64,000 bases of DNA, from contig NZ_AP028055.1 in assembly GCF_040365225.1 (NCBI RefSeq), positions 248,001 through 312,000 on the forward strand, written 5' to 3'. Made by a program: the position numbers and the translations under genes. The DNA comes from Bacteroides sedimenti. GTDB taxonomy: Bacteria > Bacteroidota > Bacteroidia > Bacteroidales > Bacteroidaceae. The notes below the pieces were generated by a model, which worked only from the letters and a program-made list of their open reading frames with translations, was not told where the DNA came from and searched no databases. Shown in pieces: positions 46,336 through 54,056 of the stretch. How positions within the stretch are numbered: the stretch's first letter is position 1; each line of letters opens with the position of its first letter.

Positions 46336-48204
46336 TTATTTGTTTAAAGTCAGCTTGTCGAGAACAGGAACTTTAACTCCCGAAACGGTAGACTGATTTT
46401 TATCGTTCTGTTGTTCGAAAATCACAATCTTGTTTTTTCCTTTCTTCAGAAGGCAGCCCGGTACATACAAAGTATGTTGAGGTCCTACTTTCCAGTAACG
46501 GCCAATGTTGAATCCGTTTACAAAGACGATACCTTTTCCCCATTGTTCCATATCCAGAAATGTATCTCCTATATTCTTTACCTTGAACTCAGCCTCGTAA
46601 ATAACCGGTTGTCCGGCAGTGTAACTCGAAGCGTACTGTTCCAAGTTAGGAACTTCGCTCATAGGCAGCTTGAACATTTCCCAGTTGCCCGTGATTTCAA
46701 TGCCGTTAATCATTACCGGAGTGGTGATACCTTTCAGGTTTTCTGTTATTTTAGAACCGTAGTTGATGCGTCCCAGGTTTTCAACCAGGATATCGAGTGT
46801 GCTGTTGAAGGGAACATCGATATTCATGCTGTCCTTTTCGAATACACGATTCAATTCTCCTACCTTTTTCCCGTTTACATAAACAATGGCATAGTCGCGG
46901 ATGCCTTTAATTTTCAGTTCACCCTTGATTGGTTGGTTGAAATGTCGGCGGTATAGTACATATCCATGTCCCTGATTCAGGTCTTCGAATGTCATCGGAG
47001 TATCATTCTCAACCGGTTCCATCTTGCTTGTCAGGTCGAAAAGGTTTACTGTCTTGCCGAATTTGATGTTAGGAATCTCGATAACAGGAATCTGTTGCGG
47101 AACAGCCGGCACCTGATAATCTACATGTTTCATCATCAGTTCGCGGATGGCATTGTATTTTGTTGTTGCCCATCCTGCTTCGCTGATAGGAGCATCGTAA
47201 TCGTAGCTGGTTAGATCGGGCTGAATATTCTTTTCTGTGTTATAATTGGCACCCGAAGTAAATCCGAAGTTTGTACCACCATGTACCATGTAGTAGTTGA
47301 AGCTCACACCGTTCTTCAGGTACTTTTCAGTTTGTTTCACTACAGAAGAGGTTGAAACTTTCTGGAATGGCTCTGCCCAGTGGTCAAGCCAGCCTGGATA
47401 GAACTCTGCAACCATGTAAGGGCCTTTTCCGCCATGATACTCATTTACCACCTTCTTCAGGTTTTCTACGTTATCTTCACCGTTGGCAGTTGGCAATGCG
47501 CCTTCAATGGCGCCGCCTTTAAACAACCAGCTACCATCTGAGGTAAACATTGGGATGTTAAAGCCGGCATCAATTAGTTGCTGACGGATGGCAGCGCTAT
47601 ATTTCTTGTGAGTTTCCAGTGGGATGTCAGGACGTTGTGCTACATACGAACCGAATTCGTTTTCCGCCTGCACCATGATGATAGGGCCACCATTGGTAAT
47701 TTGCAGGTCGCGCACCTGGTCGGCCAGTTGGTTTACGTATACTTTGCACGAATCCAGGAACTGTTTGTTGTCTGTACGAATTACCAGATCCTTGGTTTTC
47801 TGCAGCCACCAGGGGTAACCACCGAATTCCCATTCAGCACAGCAATATGGACCCGGGCGCAAAATTACCATCATACCCTCTTCACCTGCAATCTTAATAA
47901 ATTCATGTAAGTTGCGGTTGCCGGTTTTCCAGTCCCATACACCAGGAGCAGTTTCATGATAATTCCAGAATACGTATGTTGCTACGGCATTTAGTCCCAT
48001 TGCCTTCATCATTTGCAAACGATGACGCCAATAAGGTGCCGGAATGCGAGCAAAGTGCATTTCGCCCGAGTGGATCTGGGTAGCTTTCCCATCATACAGG
48101 AAGTTTCCATCCTGTATGGCAAAGGTATGCTTCGCTTTTTGTGCAAAAGCTAACCCGCTAGTCAGCATGAGAGCTACAAGCAGAGTGTAGAGTTGTTTTT
48201 TCAT
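46336..48204 (-). CDS. GH35 beta-galactosidase
   Basis: I chose the ATG at 48204 (MKKQLYTLLVALMLTSG), which begins a clean signal peptide, over the ATG nine bases upstream. The 622-residue protein has the GH35 TIM barrel (about 30-350): IHSGEMHFARIP, NAVATYVFWNYHE, LRPGPYCCAEWEFGGYPWWL, QAENEFGSY with the acid/base Glu183, and MVAEFYPGWLDHW with the nucleophile Glu267. C-terminal beta domains follow, including the galactose-binding-like WGKGIVFVNGFNIGRYW and the PGCLLKKGKNKIVIFE segment. It removes terminal beta-galactose in the periplasm or at the surface. It is transcribed alone, convergent with the sulfatase unit, and with that enzyme fits breakdown of host glycans with sulfated Gal/GlcNAc ends. 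Confidence 0.95.
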   Translation of the reverse strand: MKKQLYTLLVALMLTSGLAFAQKAKHTFAIQDGNFLYDGKATQIHSGEMHFARIPAPYWRHRLQMMKAMGLNAVATYVFWNYHETAPGVWDWKTGNRNLHEFIKIAGEEGMMVILRPGPYCCAEWEFGGYPWWLQKTKDLVIRTDNKQFLDSCKVYVNQLADQVRDLQITNGGPIIMVQAENEFGSYVAQRPDIPLETHKKYSAAIRQQLIDAGFNIPMFTSDGSWLFKGGAIEGALPTANGEDNVENLKKVVNEYHGGKGPYMVAEFYPGWLDHWAEPFQKVSTSSVVKQTEKYLKNGVSFNYYMVHGGTNFGFTSGANYNTEKNIQPDLTSYDYDAPISEAGWATTKYNAIRELMMKHVDYQVPAVPQQIPVIEIPNIKFGKTVNLFDLTSKMEPVENDTPMTFEDLNQGHGYVLYRRHFNQPIKGELKIKGIRDYAIVYVNGKKVGELNRVFEKDSMNIDVPFNSTLDILVENLGRINYGSKITENLKGITTPVMINGIEITGNWEMFKLPMSEVPNLEQYASSYTAGQPVIYEAEFKVKNIGDTFLDMEQWGKGIVFVNGFNIGRYWKVGPQHTLYVPGCLLKKGKNKIVIFEQQNDKNQSTVSGVKVPVLDKLTLNK

Positions 48205-48392
48205 GTTAGTCATTGTTGAGTTATTAATAGTTTCACATTTATTTGTTGTGGAGATGTTGTTGTTCGGAAGGTATTGTGCATAATATGATCAACTTGCATG
48301 TATTAGTAAAAGACAAGGAACACAAAGCAGGTAATAACTTTCTCATCAGAATATTAATAATGATTTGTAAAGCAAGAGTTCATAATTGTTAG

Positions 48393-48423
48393 CAAAAGTA
48401 GTTCAATTATGATGAAATTGCAA
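48393..48423 (-). promoter_or_regulatory. Bacteroides-type promoter of the GH35 gene
   Basis: On the minus strand TTG (48423-48421) and TACTTTTG (48400-48393) are 20 bases apart. The predicted transcription start is about 48386, giving a leader of about 180 bases. Confidence 0.6.
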
Positions 48424-48976
48424 GGAAATTTAAGGGAACTTAAGAACTGAAACTCTTAAATTAAATTAATAAAATAATGGACTCATAACCCGATTTGAAA
48501 ACAGTACATTTTCTATTTTGGTGTTGTTTCTATTGTATGTGCAAGATATAACTGTTAACTTCTAATTAATGTTGTCTTTTGTTGATCTATTTGATGTTGA
48601 ACTCCAGAAAAACAAATGTTTTATGTGCATATATTATTCCTCATGGTAATCATCTTGTTTAAAAATACGAAAGAATAATGGTCCTATGCTCTTAGATACT
48701 ACAATGTAATATATTAAGAAATATTAATAGGGCTACCAACTTTTTTATTATTTCGTTTGTTATTCCAATTAAAGAGAGACTGTCTTCATAAATTAAGATT
48801 AATATTAACAAACGGATAGAATACAATGAAAAAAAATAGATTATTCTATTATAAACAGATGTTATACCTTGAGTGAATAAAGTTCAAAACTGTCTGAACT
48901 GAATTATACTGTTTAATTGGTAATATTGCAGAAAAGGGAATCAGGAATTATTTTATCATAAATTCAAAAATAAATT
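48424..48976. other. A+T-rich region upstream of the surface-polysaccharide cluster
   Basis: No coding frame is supported. A -7-like element with one mismatch (TAATATTG, 48921-48928) lies about 50 bases before the KAS III start and may serve the cluster. I looked for the paired inverted repeats that flank invertible capsule promoters in some Bacteroides and found none I would support. No UpxY/UpxZ-type regulator gene is present. Confidence 0.5.
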
Positions 48977-50032
48977 ATGGCATATTTATCATTCCCAAAT
49001 GTAAAGCTGGCAGGAGTAGCAGCTGCTGTTCCCAAGGAAATAAAAGAAGTTAAAGACTTGCCGGTTTTTGTTCCTGGTGAAGCGGAGAAAGTAATAGGGC
49101 TAACGCATATAGAAAGATCGCGAATTGCTCCTGTTGGGCTGTGTAGTTCTGATTTATGTTATGAAGCAGCCAACAGATTGATAGAAGAACTAAACTGGGA
49201 GCGTAATGATATTGATGCTCTTGTTTTTGTTTCGCTTCAAAGGGATTATCTTTTACCGGCATCTTCTTGTTTGTTGCAGCACAGATTGGGGCTAAGTACA
49301 GATTGTTATGCCATTGATATCCCTCTTGGATGTTCGGGATATACCTACGGGCTATCCGTTGTAAGCGGGTTGATTTCGAACGGTGGCATTAAAAAAGCAC
49401 TATTGCTTGTTGGAGAAATAACCTCAACATTTCATTCCCCACTAGATAAAACAATATGGCCTTTGATTGGAGATGCAGGAACCGCCACAGCAGTTGAATT
49501 TGATGCAGGAAACGAAGGCATCAAGTTCCAAATGGGAACGGATGGTTCCAGAGGAGGGGCAATCATCAGCCCGGATGGTGGGGCAAGGAGTCCGATAACA
49601 ACCGAATCTTTCGAAATGAAAGAGGTATCCCCCGGAATATCGAGAAATAAGACTCATGTTATAATGGATGGTCTCAATGTGTTTTCATTCTCCATTACTC
49701 AACCGCCAAAGTCAATGTCTGATTTGTGCGAAAAATTTAAACTCGATTTAGAAAGCATTGATTATTTTGTAATGCATCAGGCTAATCATTATATGGATGA
49801 AAAAATTGGGCGTAAATTGAAAGTAGACCCCAATAAGATTCCTTATTGCTTATCAGAGTTTGGTAATACTAGTTGTGCCACCATACCAATGACGATGGCT
49901 ACGGTAATGAGGGACTCAATCCAAAAAGAAAATCTGTCACTAATGTTGTGCTCATTTGGAGCAGGCTTGTCGTGGGGAAGTGCTTATCTTAAGACAAACG
50001 GCATTTGTTGCCCTGCGTTGATAGAAATATAA
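48977..50032 (+). CDS. 3-oxoacyl-ACP synthase III-like enzyme (KAS III)
   Basis: This 351-residue thiolase-fold protein has the KAS III catalytic triad: Cys119 in IDIPLGCSGY, His267 in VMHQANHY and Asn297 in FGNTSC, plus the GDAGTATAVEF segment. KAS III condenses a CoA-bound starter with malonyl-ACP and does not need a chain-length factor. Placed at the head of a polysaccharide cluster with two acyl carrier protein genes and an acyl-activating ligase, it is unlikely to be the housekeeping FabH. It more probably makes a short or special acyl group (for example acetoacetyl-ACP, which reduction would turn into 3-hydroxybutyryl). The ACP gene follows after 29 bases. Specificity is inference. Confidence 0.88.
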   Translation: MAYLSFPNVKLAGVAAAVPKEIKEVKDLPVFVPGEAEKVIGLTHIERSRIAPVGLCSSDLCYEAANRLIEELNWERNDIDALVFVSLQRDYLLPASSCLLQHRLGLSTDCYAIDIPLGCSGYTYGLSVVSGLISNGGIKKALLLVGEITSTFHSPLDKTIWPLIGDAGTATAVEFDAGNEGIKFQMGTDGSRGGAIISPDGGARSPITTESFEMKEVSPGISRNKTHVIMDGLNVFSFSITQPPKSMSDLCEKFKLDLESIDYFVMHQANHYMDEKIGRKLKVDPNKIPYCLSEFGNTSCATIPMTMATVMRDSIQKENLSLMLCSFGAGLSWGSAYLKTNGICCPALIEI

Positions 50033-50061
50033 TATACATTTTTGTCTAAAAGAAAAGAAAA

Positions 50062-50301
50062 ATGGAAGTCGAGAAGAAAGTGAAAGAAATTGTCGCACAA
50101 ATTTGTGAAACAGATGCAGCTGAAATAAAACCAAGCACCTCAATAGGTGACTATCCGCAATGGGACTCAGTAGGACATATATCAATCCTGAGTGCATTAG
50201 AGGACTTTTATAACATCAATTTTGAGGGGAAAGAGATGGTGGAGATTGAGGATGTTGCAGATATGATAAATGCGGTTAAGAGGAATTTAAAAATAGATTG
50301 A
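50062..50301 (+). CDS. Acyl carrier protein 1, 79 aa
   Basis: The protein is a four-helix acyl carrier with the phosphopantetheine site at Ser36 in YPQWDSVGHISIL (canonical Asp-Ser). Acidic helix 2 and the VEIEDVADMINAV end are typical. It carries acyl intermediates for the KAS III upstream or accepts an acyl group from the ligase downstream, whose GTG start is three bases after its stop. Dedicated carrier proteins in sugar-acylation pathways are known in other bacteria; a role in surface glycan decoration is inferred from position. Confidence 0.9.
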   Translation: MEVEKKVKEIVAQICETDAAEIKPSTSIGDYPQWDSVGHISILSALEDFYNINFEGKEMVEIEDVADMINAVKRNLKID

Positions 50302-50304
50302 TTC

Positions 50305-51762
50305 GTGACTATAGAAGAAAAAATATATCATAATCAGGAACAATTTCCCGAAAAAGTTGCTGTAATGTCAGGAAACACTAGTGTTACCTACAGTGAATTA
50401 TGGAAACGAATTGTTCAATCGGCAGTATACTTCAAATCTTACAAAAAATTGCCGCAGGGAAGCCGTGTGGTCGTTTCTGCCAGTAATGAAATAGAATTTG
50501 TTTATACCTATTTTGGATTGCATCTGGCCGGTTGCATCTGCGTTCCAATCGATCCTCAAACAAATCTGATCAGGTTGAGAAGAATTATTGAATCGGCTGA
50601 TCCTTCTTTTTATATAGGACAGATTCTGAACGCAGACTTTGATGTTACTCCTTTCACTGCACTTGATTATACGTTTGATGATTGTAATGATATTAGCTTT
50701 GCAGATAAAAATTCAATAGCAGATTTGCTCTATACAACCGGTACAACCGGAATTCCGAAAGGTGTTGCCCTAACATATGCAAATGAAGAGGCTGCAGCAA
50801 TTAATATTAATTCTTTTATTGGCAATACAGCTGCCGATGTCGAACTATTGGCTCTCCCGGTAAGCCATTCTTTTGGATTGGGACGGTTAAGGTGTGTACT
50901 GTATGTAGGAGGAACTTTAGATCTTCTGGGAAGTTTTGCGAATATGAAGAAATTTTATGGCGAAATTTTGAACAGACAGATTACTGGTTTTGGTATGGTT
51001 CCGGCTAACTGGGCATATATCAAGAAGTTAAGCGAACGAAAAATAGGAGAATTCGCCTCACAGATTAAGTATATAGAAATAGGAAGCGCATTTATGCCTT
51101 TAGAAGATAAAAAGATGTTGATGGAGCTGCTGCCTGACACAAGAATTTGTATGCATTATGGGTTGACAGAGGCTTCCCGAAGTTCTTTCATGGAATTTCA
51201 TACAGATAGGATGTACCTAGATTCAATAGGGAAACCTTCTCCGAATGTGGATATAAAAATATTTGATGAACAGGGAGTGGAGGTTAAGGATGGAATGGAA
51301 GGAGAAATTTGTGTGAAAGGAACACATGTATGCTATAATTACTGGGGGGAGATAGAATCTGATTTCTCTGAAAACTTTAATGACGGATATTTCAAAACCG
51401 GCGATTGGGGAATTAAAGATAAAGATGGGTATATATTCCTGAAAAGCAGAAAGAAAGAACTTATTAATGTGGGAGGAAAGAAGGTAAGCCCAATTGAAGT
51501 GGAAGAGGTTCTTAACAAAATAGATGGCATAAAAGAGTCTGTTTGCATAGGAATACCAGATCCTAAGGGGATATTGGGTGAAGTTGTAAAAGCATATATT
51601 GTTTCAGAAGACGAGATGGTTTTTACTTCGATAATTAAATTTATGACTAATAAACTGGAAAGCTATAAAATACCCGTTGCTATAGAACGAATAGATGCTA
51701 TTCCTAAAACATCATCGGGAAAGATACAGCGATTGATCTTGAGAGAGAATGCCATTACTTGA
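50305..51762 (+). CDS. AMP-forming acyl-CoA synthetase/acyl-ACP ligase-like enzyme
   Basis: This 485-residue ANL-superfamily enzyme starts at GTG 50305, three bases after the ACP stop. The motifs are A3 LLYTTGTTGIPKG (about 141-153), A5 MHYGLTEASRSS, A7 YFKTGDWGIKDKDGYI with A8 RKKELINVGGKKVSPIEVEEVL, and A10 PKTSSGKIQR with the catalytic Lys near the end. It activates a carboxylic acid with ATP and passes it to CoA or, more likely here, to the phosphopantetheine of a neighbouring ACP. There is no fused carrier or condensation domain. With KAS III and two ACPs it forms an acyl-supply module within the polysaccharide cluster. Confidence 0.9.
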   Translation: MTIEEKIYHNQEQFPEKVAVMSGNTSVTYSELWKRIVQSAVYFKSYKKLPQGSRVVVSASNEIEFVYTYFGLHLAGCICVPIDPQTNLIRLRRIIESADPSFYIGQILNADFDVTPFTALDYTFDDCNDISFADKNSIADLLYTTGTTGIPKGVALTYANEEAAAININSFIGNTAADVELLALPVSHSFGLGRLRCVLYVGGTLDLLGSFANMKKFYGEILNRQITGFGMVPANWAYIKKLSERKIGEFASQIKYIEIGSAFMPLEDKKMLMELLPDTRICMHYGLTEASRSSFMEFHTDRMYLDSIGKPSPNVDIKIFDEQGVEVKDGMEGEICVKGTHVCYNYWGEIESDFSENFNDGYFKTGDWGIKDKDGYIFLKSRKKELINVGGKKVSPIEVEEVLNKIDGIKESVCIGIPDPKGILGEVVKAYIVSEDEMVFTSIIKFMTNKLESYKIPVAIERIDAIPKTSSGKIQRLILRENAIT

Positions 51763-51835
51763 AATTAAAGAAAGAATAATAAACTGAATAAATGTCTAAT
51801 TTTCTATTATAATCTACTTAATTAAAATATAGAAT

Positions 51836-52387
51836 ATGAAATTGGGAAATAATTTTACGCTTGATAAGTACGGACTTCATCTCAGATTTGTTAATGAAGA
51901 CGATGCAGAATTTATTCTTAACCTAAGAACAGATGAAAGATTAGGGCGTTTTATTCACTATACTGAGAATGATCTTGAGAAAGAAAAAAGGTGGATCAGC
52001 GATTATAAAATTAGAGAGAAAAATGGGACAGAATATTATTTTATTTACTATTATAAGGGTGAGCCGATTGGTGTAAACAGAATTTATGATATTAAAGAAG
52101 ATCACGCTACAGGAGGTAGTTGGGTATGTAAAACCGGACTTCCCATGGAATTACCGATCTTAATGTTAATAATTTTGAGAGAAATTATATTTGAAATGCT
52201 AAATTTATCTTATGAGAAATTTGATGTACGAAAGAAGAATCATAAGGTTTTACGTGTAAATGAACTGTTTGGTGCTGATAAAATCAAAGAAACGGATTTG
52301 GATTATTTTTATGAATTATCAAGCGAAACTTTTAAACAAAAGAAAAGCTATTTTTTAAATTTGCTTAATGTCAATAAATTAAATTAA
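51836..52387 (+). CDS. GNAT-family N-acyltransferase, 183 aa
   Basis: The sequence has the GNAT layout: an N-terminal LHLRFVNEDDAEFILNLRTD opening (typical of PseH/RimJ-like members), a central EYYFIYYYKGEPIGVNRIYDI strand pair, and a C-terminal helix-strand region (YEKFDVRKKNHKVLRVNELFG). The consensus acetyl-CoA-binding Q/R-x-x-G-x-G/A loop is not clear, replaced by GGSWVCKTGLPMELPI, so it may use a different donor such as acyl-ACP. The second ACP gene begins two bases after its stop, hinting that the two act together. It may acylate an amino sugar in the cluster. Function is inferred from position. Confidence 0.7.
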   Translation: MKLGNNFTLDKYGLHLRFVNEDDAEFILNLRTDERLGRFIHYTENDLEKEKRWISDYKIREKNGTEYYFIYYYKGEPIGVNRIYDIKEDHATGGSWVCKTGLPMELPILMLIILREIIFEMLNLSYEKFDVRKKNHKVLRVNELFGADKIKETDLDYFYELSSETFKQKKSYFLNLLNVNKLN

Positions 52388-52388
52388 T

Positions 52389-52619
52389 ATGAAAGAACTA
52401 GAACAATTTATTGAGAATTTCGCTAAACAGTTTAATGATATAAACCCAAGCGAAATTAATGCCAAAACTAAGTTTAAAGAACTTGAAGAATGGGGCTCAA
52501 TAGGAGCACTTCTTACAATTGTAATGGTTGATGATGTGTATCAAAAAAATATCAATGGTGATGATATTCGAAACGCTGAAACGATTGAGGATCTATTCCA
52601 GGTAATCAATTCCAGATAA
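52389..52619 (+). CDS. Acyl carrier protein 2, 76 aa, with altered Asp-Ser motif
   Basis: The four-helix carrier pattern is clear (KFKELEEWGSIGALLTIVMVDD, then an acidic C-terminal half ending NAETIEDLFQVINSR). The attachment serine is Ser37, but the usual preceding Asp is replaced by Gly (WGS instead of WDS). Many carrier proteins outside fatty acid synthesis keep only the Ser, so it could still be phosphopantetheinylated. It lies two bases after the GNAT gene and is probably its acyl donor carrier; the ligase upstream could load it. Confidence 0.8.
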   Translation: MKELEQFIENFAKQFNDINPSEINAKTKFKELEEWGSIGALLTIVMVDDVYQKNINGDDIRNAETIEDLFQVINSR

Positions 52620-52971
52620 TATGCAATCTCAGATTATACTTTCACGGCAGGAGGTGTTAATCTAATGCGCTTGCCGTGAATTGTGTTGTATTATAGCTGT
52701 TTTATTTTTTATCTTGTGACGAATTAACTTATCTTTAAAAACCTTTTTTTATCAAAGAAAGTTTCTACAAAAAAACGACTTTAAATGCCAATCTGTTCTT
52801 GTTGCTTCATGTAAGAAAATAAAGCCTTACCATCGGATACATAGTTATTGAGATGAAGACTCCTGATTAAACAAATTCTTCTGACCAGTTGTTTTTATTT
52901 ATAATGAAACACTCTCTTTCTTGCGGATATAGGTAGAAATTTTTATGTTAAAATAATCCCGGAATTTTGAG
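52620..52971. other. 350-bp gap with a stem-loop, between ACP2 and acyltransferase genes
   Basis: TTCACGGCA (52641-52649) and TGCCGTGAA (52672-52680) form a 9-bp stem with a loop of 22 bases, 20 bases after the ACP2 stop. It lacks a direct U-tract, so it may be a weak terminator or an RNA-processing site. The rest is A+T-rich, with no coding frame I can support and no clear promoter. Confidence 0.5.
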
Positions 52972-54051
52972 ATGAAACAACGAATTGAATACATTGATTT
53001 GGCAAAAGGCTTTTGTATTTTATTAGTTATATTGCATCATATAGAAGGGCCATTTGAACAAACCGACATCAACAGATTGCTGATGCCTTTCAGAATGCCG
53101 TTATATTACTTCTTATCAGGCTTCTTTTTTCACCGATATGCAGGATTTGTGAATTTTACTCTAAGAAAAATCAATAAACTATTGGTCCCTTGTTTCTTCT
53201 TCCTGTTTATTACATATTTATTTTATTCTGGGATCTGGTTGATAAATGGACAATATGATTCTATTTTCCAGATACCTAAGAACCTTCTGTTATCTTTATC
53301 CAAAGACAGCATCTATTTAAATACTCCATTATGGTTTTTTGTTTCCTTGTTTGAGGTTTCGGTGATATTCTATATAATAACAGTTATCAGCGAGAGATTA
53401 TCAATAAAATTTGGAGGTAAAAAAGCGCTCATGGCAATTTTCTGTTTTTCATCAGGTATATTAGGGTATGAAATGGGCATTTACAAGATTGGTTTACCTT
53501 TTTGGCTTGATACAAGTATCACTTCTATCCCTTTCTACTATATTGGATATTTTCTTATAAAAGAGACAGATTTTTTATCATCTAATAAATTAGATAAATA
53601 TATTCCAATAATTTTGGTCGCCTTGGGGTTGATTGTTTATATATTGGCCGACTTTTCTAATAATAGAACAAATGTATATCATGGTAATTTTATTCCATTT
53701 TATTTGTCAGCATTTAGTGGAACGTTTTTTGTCCTGTTACTTTCAAAGTTAATTAAGAAGTTACCGATAGTTTCAGTCCTTGGTCAGTATAGTGGTATTG
53801 TTTTAGGTACTCATTTTACTTTAATATTACTCTTGAAGAAATATCTGTTTTTTGTAAATAACGATTGGCTGTTAACTGGTATAATATTCTTGATTATATC
53901 TGTTGTTTCTGTTCCTGTGTGTAGGTTCTTTTTGCGATATTTCCCTAAATTTATTGGCCAAAAAGACTTGATAAATACTGAATCACAATTATCTGCTAAA
54001 GTGTTTCTTATATGTTCAATGTTGATATTTTTAATGTTCGTAACCTCATAA
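52972..54051 (+). CDS. Acyltransferase-3 family membrane O-acyltransferase
   Basis: This 359-residue multi-pass protein opens with RIEYIDLAKGFCILLVILHHIEG, where the Asp and the HH pair (residues 22-23) match the fucose 4-O-acetylase-like branch of the acyltransferase-3 family. About ten membrane helices follow (for example PLYYFLSGFFF and TPLWFFVSLFEV). It probably O-acetylates a sugar of the polysaccharide made by this cluster at the membrane. The downstream secreted esterase gene starts six bases after its stop, so addition and removal of an ester group may be paired in one transcript. Confidence 0.87.
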   Translation: MKQRIEYIDLAKGFCILLVILHHIEGPFEQTDINRLLMPFRMPLYYFLSGFFFHRYAGFVNFTLRKINKLLVPCFFFLFITYLFYSGIWLINGQYDSIFQIPKNLLLSLSKDSIYLNTPLWFFVSLFEVSVIFYIITVISERLSIKFGGKKALMAIFCFSSGILGYEMGIYKIGLPFWLDTSITSIPFYYIGYFLIKETDFLSSNKLDKYIPIILVALGLIVYILADFSNNRTNVYHGNFIPFYLSAFSGTFFVLLLSKLIKKLPIVSVLGQYSGIVLGTHFTLILLLKKYLFFVNNDWLLTGIIFLIISVVSVPVCRFFLRYFPKFIGQKDLINTESQLSAKVFLICSMLIFLMFVTS

Positions 54052-54056
54052 AGGTT

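Noticed and set aside
48424..48976. Possible invertible promoter before the polysaccharide cluster
   Set aside because: I looked for a pair of inverted repeats around a promoter and found none convincing; there is also no nearby recombinase, UpxY or UpxZ gene.
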